From Cryptomeria japonica (lineage: Eukaryota > Streptophyta > Pinopsida > Cupressales > Cupressaceae): a stretch of DNA of 64,000 bases. The DNA lies in NCBI RefSeq assembly GCF_030272615.1, contig NC_081415.1, positions 623,907,740 to 623,971,739 of the forward strand, given 5' to 3'. The position numbers were made by a program, and so were the translations under genes. Numbering within the stretch: the first letter of the stretch is position 1; each line of letters opens with the position of its first letter. The notes under the pieces are model-generated. The model was given only the letters and a program-made list of their open reading frames with translations. It had not been told where the DNA came from and did no database searches. This document shows positions 34,329 to 46,727 of the stretch, one piece after another.

Positions 34329-36350
34329 ATGGCGAGAAATGAGTCCTCCTCCAAAGCCCCCATGTTTGATGGAATGAACTATTCTTTTTGGTGCGGAAGA
34401 ATGGAAACCTATCTATCCTCTCTAGGATTTGATGTTTGGATGTTTGTAAAGAATCAGTATACTATCCCTAGTGTTTCTCCCATAGACTTGGATGCTAAGA
34501 AGGAGTATGAGAACAATGAAAAGGATAAACATTCTATTCTCAGTGGGTTGTTAGATAATGAGTTTTTTAAGGTTATGCACAGCTCATCCACCAAGGAGAC
34601 TTGGGATAAACTATAGAGATCATTTGAAGGAGATGCCAAAGTCAAAGAGGCCAAATTGGAATCTCTAAGAGGTCAGCTTGAAGGCTTGAAGATGAAAGAT
34701 GAAGAAAAGATTGCAGACTACCTTCACAGAGTAGATGAAACTGTGAAAACCATCAAAGGACTTGGAGAGGAAATAGCTGATGAAGCTATTGTCAAAAAGG
34801 TACTTAGATCACTCTCATCTAAGTGTGATACTAAGGTCTCTACTATAGAGGAAGCCAAGGATTTGAAAACCTTCACAATGGATGAGTTATTTGGCTCCTT
34901 AACTACTTATGAGATGAGGACAACCGAAGAAGGATCTTCAAGGAAAGAGGTTGCTTTCAATTCCATCAAAAAGGGCAAGGAAGAGGTTGATCGTAAACGA
35001 TCCAATGAAGACTCAGATGCAAAGGTAGAAAACTATGTTAGAAAGCTCAAAAGATGATATGGTAAGTATATAGGAAATATGCCACTTAAATGCTTCAACT
35101 GTGGCAAAATAGGACACTTTGCTGCAAAATGTCCCTACAATGAAACCAGTGGAGATGAGCAAAGGAGCTCTGGGAGATCTTTTAGTAAAGACAAGGAGAA
35201 GAAGCTACCAAAAGAAGAATAGCCTATACACCATTGAGGATGATGCCACAAATGAAGAGAGTGCATCAGAAGATGTCTGCCATGAGAATGAAAGAGAAGT
35301 TAATCTCTTTATGGAACTAGATGAACCAATTGTTGAAGATGAGGAAGATGAAGACATTGAGGCTGAAGTGGATCTAGAGAGTGAGCTCATAAGTGCTCTT
35401 GAGGAGTTAAGTAAGACAAGAAGAGAACTCAATAAATTCAAGCTTGCTGCAATAGAAGAACAAGATCTCTTGAATAAATCCCTGGATGAGTCCAATCAAG
35501 TTATTTTTTACTTGAAACTCTAGTTGGAAGAAGCCAAGAGGATATGTGAAGTTACATCCTCTGATTTGATGAAGAAGTAGAGGTGCATCAAAATATGGAA
35601 GAAGAAATTGTAAAGCTCAGAAAGGAACTTGAAAAGAGCAAGGATGAATTAAAGATGAGAAGCAAGTATGAGGGAAACACTAAATCTCTGGACAAGATGT
35701 TGAACAATCAAAAGCATTCAAAAGATACTGGTGGCGTAGGCTTTGAAGAAGGACAAAGTTCCAACAACAAAGACACATCCGGTAAAGAGATACAATTCAC
35801 TTTCTCAAGTGAATGTAATCAAAAGAAAACATTTATTGCCATCAAAGATACCGGTAAGAAGACCTATGTTGAGGCTACAAGAAACTAGCTTGTGAACTGG
35901 TATGCTGAAAACCGAAAGCCACATCCAATGTACCAGAATGCAAATTATAAGGGTAGGTTCAAGATTGACGATGAAGGGTTCACTAAAGTCAATAGAATGA
36001 GAGGGAAACATCCTATGACACAAAGGCCCACCAGTGCACAACAACAAGATTAGTATGTACCTAACTTCCATGGATACTACTACTAGTATAATAAGTTTGG
36101 ACATAGAATTGTTAATTGTAGAATGATGAACAAGCCCCCTATCAGTTTTGCAAATAGAAATCCATTCATTACACTCCAGGATATGGATGTTGTTTGTTAT
36201 CAGTGCAATGGATTCGGTCATAGGAGTTTTGAATTTAGGAGAAGTAACCCAGTGTCTACAATAGTTTTAAAGATTCATCTTTTAATGTCAATGTGAAATG
36301 CTATAACTGTGAAGAGTTTGGACATATTGCAAAGTATTGCAAGCACAGGA
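34329..36350 (+). pseudogene. gag: Copia gag pseudogene: capsid, zinc boxes, coiled coil
   Basis: From ATG 34329 (MARNESSSKAPMFDGMNYSF) the capsid domain of the copia UBN2 type runs to about 35057 with one TAG at 34614. A zinc knuckle CFNCGKIGHFAAKC follows (35093-35134). A long acidic coiled-coil region (35230-35690) leads to the linker GVGFEEGQSS (about 35734-35763). Further zinc boxes follow near 36085 (YNKFGHRIVNC), 36198 (CYQCNGFGHRSFEF) and 36299 (CYNCEEFGHIAKYC). Several stops and frame changes interrupt it. The part from the coiled coil onward matches the ORF1 protein of the pol-less elements in order and motifs. Confidence 0.8.
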
Positions 36351-39300
36351 AAATCAAGAAAAAAAAGATAGATCCTAATCAAAAACCAGTAGTTAAACTA
36401 GAACAAGAACTTGTAGCAGACAAAAACAAAGAAGACAAACCGGTTTGGGTTGAGAAAGATAAGAACAAAGTAGAATCAAGTTTGATTGTGCAAACTGCCC
36501 TACATGCAGAAATAAGAAACTTGTGGGTTGTAGACAATGGTTGTTCCAACCACATGACCGGTGATAAAAAGAAATTTATCAAGCTTAAAGATTGGAATGG
36601 AGGCTCATTAATATTTGGAGATAACTCCTCTATCAAGATAAAAGGCAAAGGTACTCTGAATATAGATGGAAAGTTGAAGGCACATGATGTGTATTATGTA
36701 GAAGGTCTAAAAAACAATTTTGTAAGCATGAGTTAGATGTGTGATAAAGAATATAAATTCATTTTTGACTCTATTGGTTTCCAAATAGGAAAAGAGAGTA
36801 CTGGTCAGATTGTAGCAGAAGGTAAAAGAACTGATGGAAATGTATACAATCTGAAGGAATGATTTAAGTCCCAATGCATGATGGGACAAGTAGATCAGAG
36901 CTGGCTATGGCATAGGAGATTAGGCCACATTAATTTTGATAATCTAGTTGCATTAAGCAAAAAGGGGTCTGTGATAAATATACCACCCATCATCAAACTG
37001 GTAAGCACATTTTGTGATGAATGTAAGAAAGGAAAGAAGACTAAGGTGAGCTTCAAAACAAAAGAACACAACACCTCAAGATAACTTGAACTTGTACATA
37101 TAGATCTGTGTGGTCCAACTAGGACAAGAGCTCTTGCCAGTGAGAGATACTTTATGCTCTTCATTGATCACTACTCGAGAATGACATGGGTCACTTTACT
37201 TCATGATAAATCACAAGAATTTGATAGATTCAATATCTTCCGAAAGATGGCAAAGAAGGAAAGTGGATGCAAGCTGAAATGCCTAAGATCCGACTGGGGT
37301 GGAGAGTTCACATCAAATGAGTTTGAGGACTAATATGAAAGACATGGAATTAGAAGACAATACTCTACCCCCAAGACACCACAACAAAATGGTTTGGTAG
37401 AAAGGAAGAACAATACAGTCAAGGAGATGGATAGAACTATGTTTAATGAGGCAAACTTACTGGATATGTATTGGAAGGAAGCGATTCATACTAAAACATA
37501 TACTTTGAACTGGGTTCAACTGAGAACAAACAACAGGATGACACCTTATGAGTTGTGGTATGACCAGAAACCATCAGTCAAGTACTTCAAGGTGTCTGGG
37601 AGTAAATGCTTCATTAAAAGATATCAAGATGGCTTGGGCAGTTTTGATTCCAGGAGTGATGAAGGTATTTTCCTTGGTTACTCAACTCATAGTAAGGCTT
37701 ACAAATAATACAACAAAAGACTAAGAAGAGTCATTGAGAGAATGAATGTGAGAGTAGATGAAGATATGCTTAAAGGAAGAAATATTCAAGTTAATCAGTA
37801 TGATGATTCTGATGATGAAGGTGAAGAAGCTCAGTTGGACAATGAACCAGAAGAAGCATGCAATAAGGTCCCTAACCAATATGTCCAAAAAAACCACCCA
37901 AAAGAGCAAAGTTTAGGTAACAAGAGTGATGGTGTGTAGAATATAAGAAGACTTTCCTGGAATCATGAACAAGTCAATTTATTCCTCATGACTGAAATGG
38001 AACCTAAGACATTCAATGATGCCAGCAAAATTCATGAATGGATGGATGCAATGGAAGAGGAACTGTAGCAGATTGAGAAGAATAAGACTTGGGAATTAGT
38101 TCCTAGACCCGTTGATAAAAATGGCATTGGCACAAAGTGGGTATACCAGAACAAGATGAATGAAGAAGGGAAGATTGTGAGGCACAAGGCAAGGTTGGTG
38201 TGCAAAGGACATTCTCAAGTAGAAGGTATTGATTTTGAAGAAACATTTGCACCAATGGTTAGGCTAGAAGCTATTAGCATGTTTCTTGCTTTCTCTGCCT
38301 ACAAGATTTATAAAGTTTATTAAATTGATGTAAATTCTCCCTTCCCAAATCAAAATTTAGAAGAGGAAGTATACATGGAACAACTGGAAGGTTTTTTGCT
38401 ACATGATGATGAAACCTTTGTGTGTCGGCTGGTTGAAGAAAGAACTGTATGGTTTGAAGCAGCCTCCAAGAGCATGGTACTCAAGGTTAGATAAGTATCT
38501 AAAGGAGAAGATGTTCAGAAAAGGGAGTGCAGATAGTAATCTATACATTAAAGCAATGGAAGCCACATGATAATTATGGTCATATATGTGGATGACATAA
38601 TTTTTGGAGGCAACAAGGATACCTTGTATAAAGATTTTTCTGATGAGATGCAATCAGAGTTTGAGATGTCAATGCTTGGAGAGATTTCCTACTTTCTTGG
38701 GTTGCAAATTTCATAGCAAGATAAAGGGATATTTATCTCTCAAACCAAGTATGCCAAAGATATGTTGAAGAAGTTCCAAATGGAAGACAACAAAATGCTA
38801 AGTACACATATGGTGACTAGATGCAAGCTAACCAAGGATGATGATTCACTGGTAGTGGATCAAACATTGTATAGATCCATGACTAGAAGTTTGTTATATC
38901 TTACTACATCTAGACCGGATATAGTGCAGGCAGTATGCATGGCGGTTAGATTTCAAGCTACACCCAAACTGTGAATGCAGTCAGGACGATATTCCAGTAT
39001 CTAGAAGGGACACTTGATTATGGACTATGGTATCTCAAGCAAGGGGATTTTACCTTACATGCCTACATTGATGTTGATTGGGAAGGCTGCATTGATGACT
39101 GGAAGAGCACAAGTGGTGGTGCATTCTTCCTAGGTAACCGGTTGGTCTCATGGCACAACAAGAAGTAGGATTCAGTTTCTCTATCTACTACTGAGGGAGA
39201 CTATATTGCTACTACCACATGCTATTATTAGGTGCTATGGATGAAGAATACCCTCAAGGATATTCAAGTAGAGATGTCTAACCCCATTTCCATCCAGTGT

Positions 39301-39534
39301 GACAAATCAAGTGCAATTAACATATCAAAGAACCTGGTTATGAACTCAAGGACAAACCATATTGCCATCAAATATCATTTTCTCAGGGAGAAGGTGGCAT
39401 ATAAGGAAGTTAAGGTAGAGTTTGTCCCTATAGGTGAACAAGTGGCTAATATCTTTACCAAGCCTCTACCAGTAAGAACATTTGAGTATCTAAGACACAA
39501 GTTAGGAGTTGTGTCACTCGCTGCGTGCACTTAA
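36351..39534 (+). pseudogene. pol: Copia pol pseudogene (PR, INT, RT, RNase H)
   Basis: Polyprotein remains. The protease motif at about 36520 reads WVVDNGCSNHMTG, where the catalytic D-S/T-G has become D-N-G. The GAG-pre-integrase/zinc finger is WLWHRRLGHINFDN with CDECKKGK (36900-37040). The integrase core follows, with HIDLCGP (37097), LRSDWGGEF (37285) and TPQQNGLVERKN (37376), and then the C-terminal ELWYDQKPSV part. RT starts near 38090 (KTWELVPRP), includes FEETFAPMVRLEAI, and has the catalytic YVDDIIFGG near 38586. RNase H runs 38971-39534 with HAYIDVDWEG, DDWKSTSGGAFF and, at the end, ANIFTKPLP. Stops (often TAG) and at least two frameshifts in RT make it nonfunctional. Confidence 0.88.
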
Positions 39535-39717
39535 ATGTGTATGGAGATCTATGGTTCAAGGGGTATTCATTGCCATACCTTTTTGACTCTTGAACAAGAT
39601 GATGGACAAAGGGGGAGATAAGTACTTGCAAATTTTGTGCCCTTTTATATTGTTCTCAAAGGGGGAGAATGAATCAGTTGAGCAGAGTATGTTGACATCA
39701 TTGCCAAAGGGGGAAAT
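39535..39717 (+). other. 3' untranslated region and polypurine tract of the plus-strand copia
   Basis: Three G-rich words, ACAAAGGGGGAGATAAG (39606), TCAAAGGGGGAGAATG (39657) and GCCAAAGGGGGAAAT (39703-39717). The last abuts the 3' LTR and is the likely plus-strand primer. Confidence 0.85.
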
Positions 39718-40816
39718 TATTGGCATTGTATTGTCATTGATGTCAACCGGTAAGTATAGCATGTCACCAGTATGGATGGTTACTTGTATGCAATGTGAAT
39801 GCAGGATGGAAGAAGGAGATGTTACCGGAATGGATGTTCACTAGTAAGTAAACATGACCACCGGTAAGCAAGAAAAAGACAATAGAGAAGAGTGTAATCC
39901 ACCAATAAGCATGATTATCAGGATGTGCATTAATGATATCTTTTACTTAAGAATAATACCAATATGAAGGCAAGTGTAATATCACTGGTAAATAGACTTA
40001 GTGGATGAATCGGTGTGTTTGATGATAAGCCAGGTTGAACCATCGACAAAACAAAGGAAATAAGGCATGAAGGATAATCAGTAAGGTGACATGTACAGGC
40101 ATGGTTAGTGAACTGGTGAGAAAGGACTAGTAGTATGTCCTGGTCAGTGAATGAATCTAAACTGACTTAGTGGACTGAACAAAAGTGGATGTCGACAAGG
40201 ATGACATGTGGATACTAGGTGGTAAGCATCTAGAGGTCTCTGAACTGTCCATCAATGTGGTAGGTGATGAGCAGGTCGACTTTAAATGAGGAACCCATAA
40301 ATCATGGGTCAATGACAGAATAAGTGTAGCTCAAGGTGGATCAAGATGCAAAAGCTTTTTGGTGATCTAAATAAAGAAGGACAATTCGATCTTTGTGCTT
40401 GTTAGTCGAAGGAAACAACTAAGGAATTAATGGTGATTGACAGAGCAAGGCCAAAAAACAAGTTGCAAGTTGCTAAATATAGAAAGCATGTACAGATATC
40501 ATCAGAAATGATGATGATGTTTGATCTACTACAAATTATTAATCAAGGAGAGGAGATCTGATTAGATTTGATACAGATTGAGTTGGTGGAGAAAAGCCCT
40601 AGCATGCCACCATTTGAACTCTAGTCTTGATGGGAAAGCGAAGTATAAATATGTATACTAAAGATGAAAGATGATGATGCTAGATGTTGTAAAAGACAAA
40701 GTAACTAAGATAGTAGAGAGTGATTAGAGAGAAGATAGAAAGAATCTAAGTGTTGGAGCTATCCAACAAAAAGGTTGAACCAGTAGAAGGTTTATCAAAG
40801 GTTTTACTGGTAAGGT
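39718..40816 (+). repeat. 3' LTR of the plus-strand copia, first part
   Basis: Aligns with the 5' LTR from its first bases up to the word GGTTTTACTGGTAAGGT, where the inserted element starts. Its terminal TG has become TA. The last five bases, AAGGT (40812-40816), are one copy of the target duplication. Confidence 0.88.
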
Positions 40817-41702
40817 TGTTGGAAACCAATAACACTAAGAGGGTGGGTGAATCAGTAGTATACTGGAATGATAATTTTTAGCCTTATTAAAACATGCGTA
40901 CACCAACCAACATACTGGTGCATACAAAATTGAAAGAATTAAAGCAACCAATAAGCCAATCACATAAATAAGAATCATAACACATGGATTTATACATTGA
41001 AAACCTCAAAGAGGAAAAACCATGGTGGGATTTGTGACCCACAATATCAATCCACTAGCCATATGAAGAGATATTAGAAAATATGAGGGGCTTACACTTG
41101 TAGGAAGGCTTACATCCTAGAGAACACTACTCAATCACAAAAGGAGCCTCACTAACTACATAAAATTCTAGACTATAATCCAGAGAAGCGTGAACTGCTA
41201 AGATAGCATCTTCTATGCCAAAATACAGTTCTCATTTAAGCTCTATCTATTTCGGTCTAAATCCCTAAATCCTTTACTAGAATAACACTTACAATAATTT
41301 CCTCACATACATAATCTCTTTGAACTATTTCACATCATATTACATTTGCATATCCATAATCTCCTATCACATGTCTCTTCTATATATGTCCAAATGATCT
41401 ATCAAACTGACTTATATACCCTATATAAATTTGCATGCCTTATGTTGTCTTACAAAGATATATACAATCTCAAATTACATGTTGGCCAAATAAGATAAAT
41501 GCATAAACATTAAAATCAATTGTTGATGCTAGATCCAAGAAATGTCAGCCTGCACTACTGATGTCAGTGTTGGTGCTTGTGTAGTATCTATGAAGTGCCT
41601 GTCGGTACACCATAGAACCAAAACATGAAGTCGGATCACAATACCATTTTTCCATCAATGAAAACATAGTGAAACCAACTAATTGAGTGTCAATTTCTAA
41701 CA
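40817..41702 (-). repeat. 3' LTR of copy 2
   Basis: Reads TGTTGGAAACC at its left border and ...CAATTTCTAACA at its right border, so TG...CA on the minus strand too. It aligns with 46728-47668. Next to it, 41703-41722 is the polypurine tract (minus strand GCCAAAGTGGGAGATTG, with one T interruption). Confidence 0.85.
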
Positions 41703-42120
41703 ATCTCCCACTTTGGCATTGATGAAAACACTTATGTGAAAAATGGTTAAGGTTTCATCTGTCGGTTTCATCCTATCCTGCTCCCCTTGAGCCAAAGATG
41801 CAAAATACTCCATATCTCCAAAACTCCATGACTCCATAATTCTATAACTCCCCCTAATATATACAACTCCTTATATTCTTTTTCACATCTATACTACTCC
41901 CCCTTTGACATAAATTCCATAAAATATTCTAAAAGGAATGTCAAAGAACAAGAACTATACAATGAATATCCAAAAATGTCTTACTAGAGCTTAACCAACT
42001 TCAAAATTTCTGGATAAGCCTTCTCCAGTAACTCCAGATAAGATCCCATCTAGTTTTGAATGTGCCAGAAATAGATACAAGTCCAGTCAATAAATGTGCA
42101 AAAGACTCTTTTTCATTTAC

Positions 42121-45100
42121 CTATGTTGGTGAGGGCTTTCCCACCATATCCATGCATTCTTTCTTGTGTACACTAAGTGAATCCAACTGAGGACTCACCA
42201 AGCCTCTCAAACTTCTATCTCTTCTTATTATTTTGTCTCTTTCCTTCTCAAGAATATAAATTTGTTTCTCCGAAATCAAAATTTGACCATCAATTGATGT
42301 AGTCAATGAAATCAATCAGTCAAAAGAGTTAGCTATATTTGCAATTTTCTCCTAAATCTCTTTTATCCTTTTATCCACATTAGTTGTAAGTATTTCAGTT
42401 TTACAACATACCTTATATATATTTCTACATTTCTTCAAAGAGTTTTCTATTAGGATTAGTTTCTCCTCAATCTTTTTCTTCTCAGTTTTAATTACTTGAT
42501 CAAATGAAGTTCTCTTATCCTAAGTAAATTTTTCTAGTGCTTGTCGGTTTGAGATTTGTTGTAAGGATTGAAAATATTTTGAAAGATGTTGAGTGATTAC
42601 CTTAATCTTTTCGGATGGGCTCGCTTCATTTTCAATCTTACACTCTGGGACCAGTCTGTGTAAAATAGTGATTGATTGATCAATAATCCCTTTATCTGTG
42701 GATCCCTCCTTCATTAATTTTTGTGCTCCAATCATCATCAGTTCAATAGGACTCATCTCTGTGATTTTTTTCTTTTCTACTTGTGAAGTGTCAATTGACA
42801 ACAATGATCGACCAGCAATTGGTTCCCTATTGGATTCCCCTGCCTTCTCCTCTGAGGATTTATCCTTTATAACCTCCTTACTTGCACCGGTGGCTTCGCC
42901 ACTTGGTTCAGTCTATGTAAATGTCGGTTCCTTTGTAGGAACAATAACCTCAACTTGTACATTTGTATCTGGAGGACAATTATCCTCAATATTAGTATCC
43001 TGTATAATATTAGCTTGTTTACTCTCAGTATTAATCGGTATTTCGGTATTTTTTTGTACATTTGTATTTATCGCGGGCTCAATTTCCACTATCTTAATAT
43101 TTTTCAAAACTGAAGGTGAAGTACCCATAATCCCCTTTCCTTTTCCTTCAACCGGGGTATCTATAGTGTCTGTCTTGGTTTCTGGTCAAGTAAAGAATCC
43201 TTTATTTCTCCAAGAAATTTAACCCATGCTTTTTGAGTCTCCTTTATTATTTCATTTACTCTTCCTAGCATCAGACTAGTTATCCAATGATTTCTATTGA
43301 AAATTTTTATGTCTGCCACCTCAATTATCTTTTCCATTTCATCTGGAGCAATAGTAACACAAATAGATAATATCTCTTGAATTTTAATGTGTTTATCTTC
43401 TTGCATAACTTATAGTCTTCTAGCATCTAACATGTTATACAATTCAACCGGTATTTGATTTTTTATTTCAATTTCTTATAAATATCCAAGTATAATAGGA
43501 CTGCTTCCTCTACGTCTCTTTGTTCATCATCCTCTAAGTGCTCATAATAAAATTGAACATTCTTCAACATGCCACTGTAGTGATTTCATCTACTAATTTT
43601 GTACAAGTTTTAGGTGGTATGAAAGTCACATTACTAGATTCAATTGCTAAGTCGATGTCACTCTTCTTCTTCCTCTTTGCAGTACTGAGTGCAATTGTAG
43701 GTGTAGCTTTTGGTGCTTTCTTTTGTGACGGTATTTTGATTGTAACCTTCTTAACTAGTTGTTTCTTAGCTTTTTCCTTTGTTTCATCTAGTTTCATCCT
43801 AACAACCCTCTTAAATGCCAATAGTGTGTTATCCTCAGATTCGGATTCTGCAGTAATAGGCACAATATGAACTTTAGGATCCTTCCTCTTTCTTCCTTTC
43901 TCCAGGACAACATCGATTAATGTTGTGATGTCCTTTGAGACCTTCTACACAAATTTGCTTATTTTTCCTATCTGCTTCTCTCTTTTCTTCTAGTTGAACT
44001 CTATTTCAACCTATTGAGTTTTTTGTTGTGCATTACCATAAGGCTTCTATGCCTCGTCAATTGGTGCATCAATCAACATTTTTGCATAGGCATCAAGAAT
44101 CTATGCATCCACCTAATAGCCCATTTCTTCAATTTAGATCTTTTGGGGCTTAACTGCTTCCATGGGTGTCTCATCATTCTTTACCATGAAGCATATGTCG
44201 GTAGAATATTTTTCTACAATATGCTCAGGTACCCTTAGCTTAGACCTCATATATTTTGGAATACTTTAAAATACCCCCATACTCTATCATCTCTCTAACT
44301 TCCTAAAGAAACAATTGATTGTTTCAATTATCTCCCTACCGGGATGTCAAAATCCCATTGCCTACCAGAACTGGGTGTATCATTCATGAAATATAACACC
44401 AAGAAAACTATCAGGTTTCCATACCAGAATGTACCCTTCTTTTTACCCTTAATATTTCCTCTATTTATTAACAACTCATCTAGCATCCAACCTCATAGAT
44501 CTAGTTTTACATTCTCTCTCATCATTTTGTATGCAGCCAAAATGCATGAACCAGAAACATAATTTAGTCAGTTCGACTGAGTTACCTTATACTTGATGAT
44601 CATGCTACCAAATTTTATGTCTTTGTCGGTGAAAGTGCTCACTTTCATGGATCTTTTTTTAGATGTCGCATCGGTGATCTTTCTCATGAAATCATTTGAG
44701 ACCTTCTTGTCTGGATGTTGTCCAACCAATGGTAAACTAGTGATTGCCTGGATGGTTTCCTTGGTGATTTTGTAAGGTCTATTTAACCATATAAATTCCC
44801 CATGTACTCTTCTTAGAACGTATCTAATTATCTTATCCTCAAACTCTGGAATATCCAAAATGTCAATAAACCCTAGGTCTTCAATATGCTTGAGTGTTGG
44901 TTTGATATTTCCAAATTATCCCATCATCTCACTCATATACATGCCCTTAATTTTTGAAGTTCCCAAGTCCTTGATGTGATAGTGAATATATGCCCTAACA
45001 TCCTCTATATAGACAACTCCCTCCGGAATGCGAGAAAATGCTCCAACCGAATCTTCCAGGGTAGCCACATGCGGATACCACTTGAAAGTTGGCCTGGGAC

Positions 45101-45167
45101 GGTTCTTGACCTCTACCATAGTCGGGTTTTCAACAAAAATAGGAATAGATGATGATCCCGCTTCCAT
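42121..45167 (-). pseudogene. ORF2 of copy 2
   Basis: Starts near 45167 (MEAGSSS) and shows the same ordered blocks as ORF2 of copy 1: ENPTMVEVKNRPRPTF, GVVYIEDVRAYIHYHI, then (44858-44568) RRVHGEFIWLNRPYKITKE with KKVSNDFMRKITDATS. Next come a basic/Pro linker, SLMLGRVNEIIKETQKAW near 43275, and a C-terminal helical part (42804-42121) with ILEKERDKIIRRD. Stops and frameshifts split it into at least five open pieces. Conservation across two diverged copies shows it was under selection as a protein at some time. Function unknown. Confidence 0.7.
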
Positions 45168-45699
45168 GTTTAAAGATAAATACCTTTTGATCTCTCTTGG
45201 TGAAAACCTCCAACAAATTCTTCCAAACGTCGATGAGATCGCTGAAGAAGAAATTTGATTGATCTAAATTGCCTTTGATCGCACTTAGTTTGTCTTAATC
45301 ACTCTGAAATTACTTTGAATGCAAGTTGACTAACAATGAAGTGTATTCGACCTTTTAACCTTTGAGAAAAACCCTAATCTTCCATTGACATAAATGACTA
45401 CTAGTGAAAGATATCAGATCTCTCTCGAAACATATCCATGCTGGATAATTATCTCCAATATCTAGAACAACTTCCAAAACCTCTTCCTAAGGCATATGCG
45501 ACATCTTCATGAATTTTGCCTACCCCAAAAGCATCTGCCTCAATTACCAAATGATCTCCCTATCGGTGCAAGAGTAGCCTCTTTTGTCGGATAAGTAACT
45601 GGGACATTCCCATCTGATGATTGTTTTTCAGTCTTTCTAACCCATCTTTGAGTATGATCTTGTTAGATTTCATTAACCTTCTCTTTTCCTTTCTCATTT

Positions 45700-46655
45700 T
45701 ATCCTCCATTACCAACCGGTAGATTTCTGCTTCTACGGAACTTAGCAATATGTCCAACCTCATTACATGCATAACATGTAACATTGTTCTTTTGAATTGC
45801 TTTGTTAAAACCGGTGAAATTGCTTGACCTGCATTGATTAGCCATATGTCCAAAGTTTCCACATGTATAGTATTTAACATTCATTTTGCAATCTTTTGTT
45901 TTATGACCAAACTTATTGCATTTAGAATATTTATCGGGAGTAGAATCAGGGTTCTGATTTGCTCTATTTCTACATTGCCTAGCCATGTGACCAAATCTAT
46001 TACAAATGAAACATCTACCATTTAATTTATAAGCATTAAACTACCTTATCAGTGCCTTATGGTTTTGATCTTCATTAGCAGTACTAAAACTTTGTCCTTG
46101 CTCAAATCCAAGTCCACTGGAATCTCCAGTCTATCTTTGTCTCTTAAATAACTCATCTAGTTGTGCTGAGCTAATCTTGATTTTTCCTTTATACTCAGTT
46201 GTAGTAGTTAAATATTCTCTTAGTATTATCATTTGTCTCTCAAGATCTTGTTCATTACTCTAGGATTGTACCAAATCAGTTTTCAACATATCATTTTCAT
46301 GAACCAACCTACAACATTCTTCAAATTTATTCTTCAGGGATACAACAAGATTTTCTTCCTTTTTCTTTCTGTCATCAATCTCCTTAAACATCCTCATAGT
46401 TATAACTTTCATGTCATTCTTCATAACCATGTTCTCCTAACTTAGTTTCTGACATTTTTCCTTAAGTGAATTTTTCTCTTCATCATCCCAACTTTGCAAA
46501 ATTTCCTTTCTCCTAGCTTGAACATATGATAGCCTCTCTTGTAGGACAAGAATGAATTACTTAGCAAAATTTAATTCATCTTGTAGCTTTAGGTTCTTCA
46601 ACCTTTCAGCATCATAATCTTCAAGTGCCATCTCAAGTTGCTTCTCTAAAGCCAT
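45700..46655 (-). pseudogene. ORF1 of copy 2: coiled coil plus four zinc knuckles
   Basis: From ATG 46655 (MALEKQLEMALEDYDAERLK) about 200 residues of coiled coil, the linker GLGFEQGQSF (near 46105), then CFICNRFGHMARQC, YSKCNKFGHKTKDC, YYTCGNFGHMANQC and CYACNEVGHIAKFR. Two boxes have lost the first Cys (Tyr) and the last box lacks the final Cys (Arg). Four TAG/TAA codons interrupt the coiled-coil part. As in copy 1, no capsid domain precedes it. Confidence 0.75.
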
Positions 46656-46715
46656 ATCAATGGATTCTGGTTTCAAGATCTTCCTCAATCTGTTAAACTT
46701 CCTTCAAGGGACAAG

Positions 46716-46727
46716 GCTCTGATACCA
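46716..46727 (-). other. Primer binding site, copy 2
   Basis: Minus strand TGGTATCAGAGC, perfect. It follows the LTR without the expected terminal ...CAACA, see findings. Confidence 0.9.
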
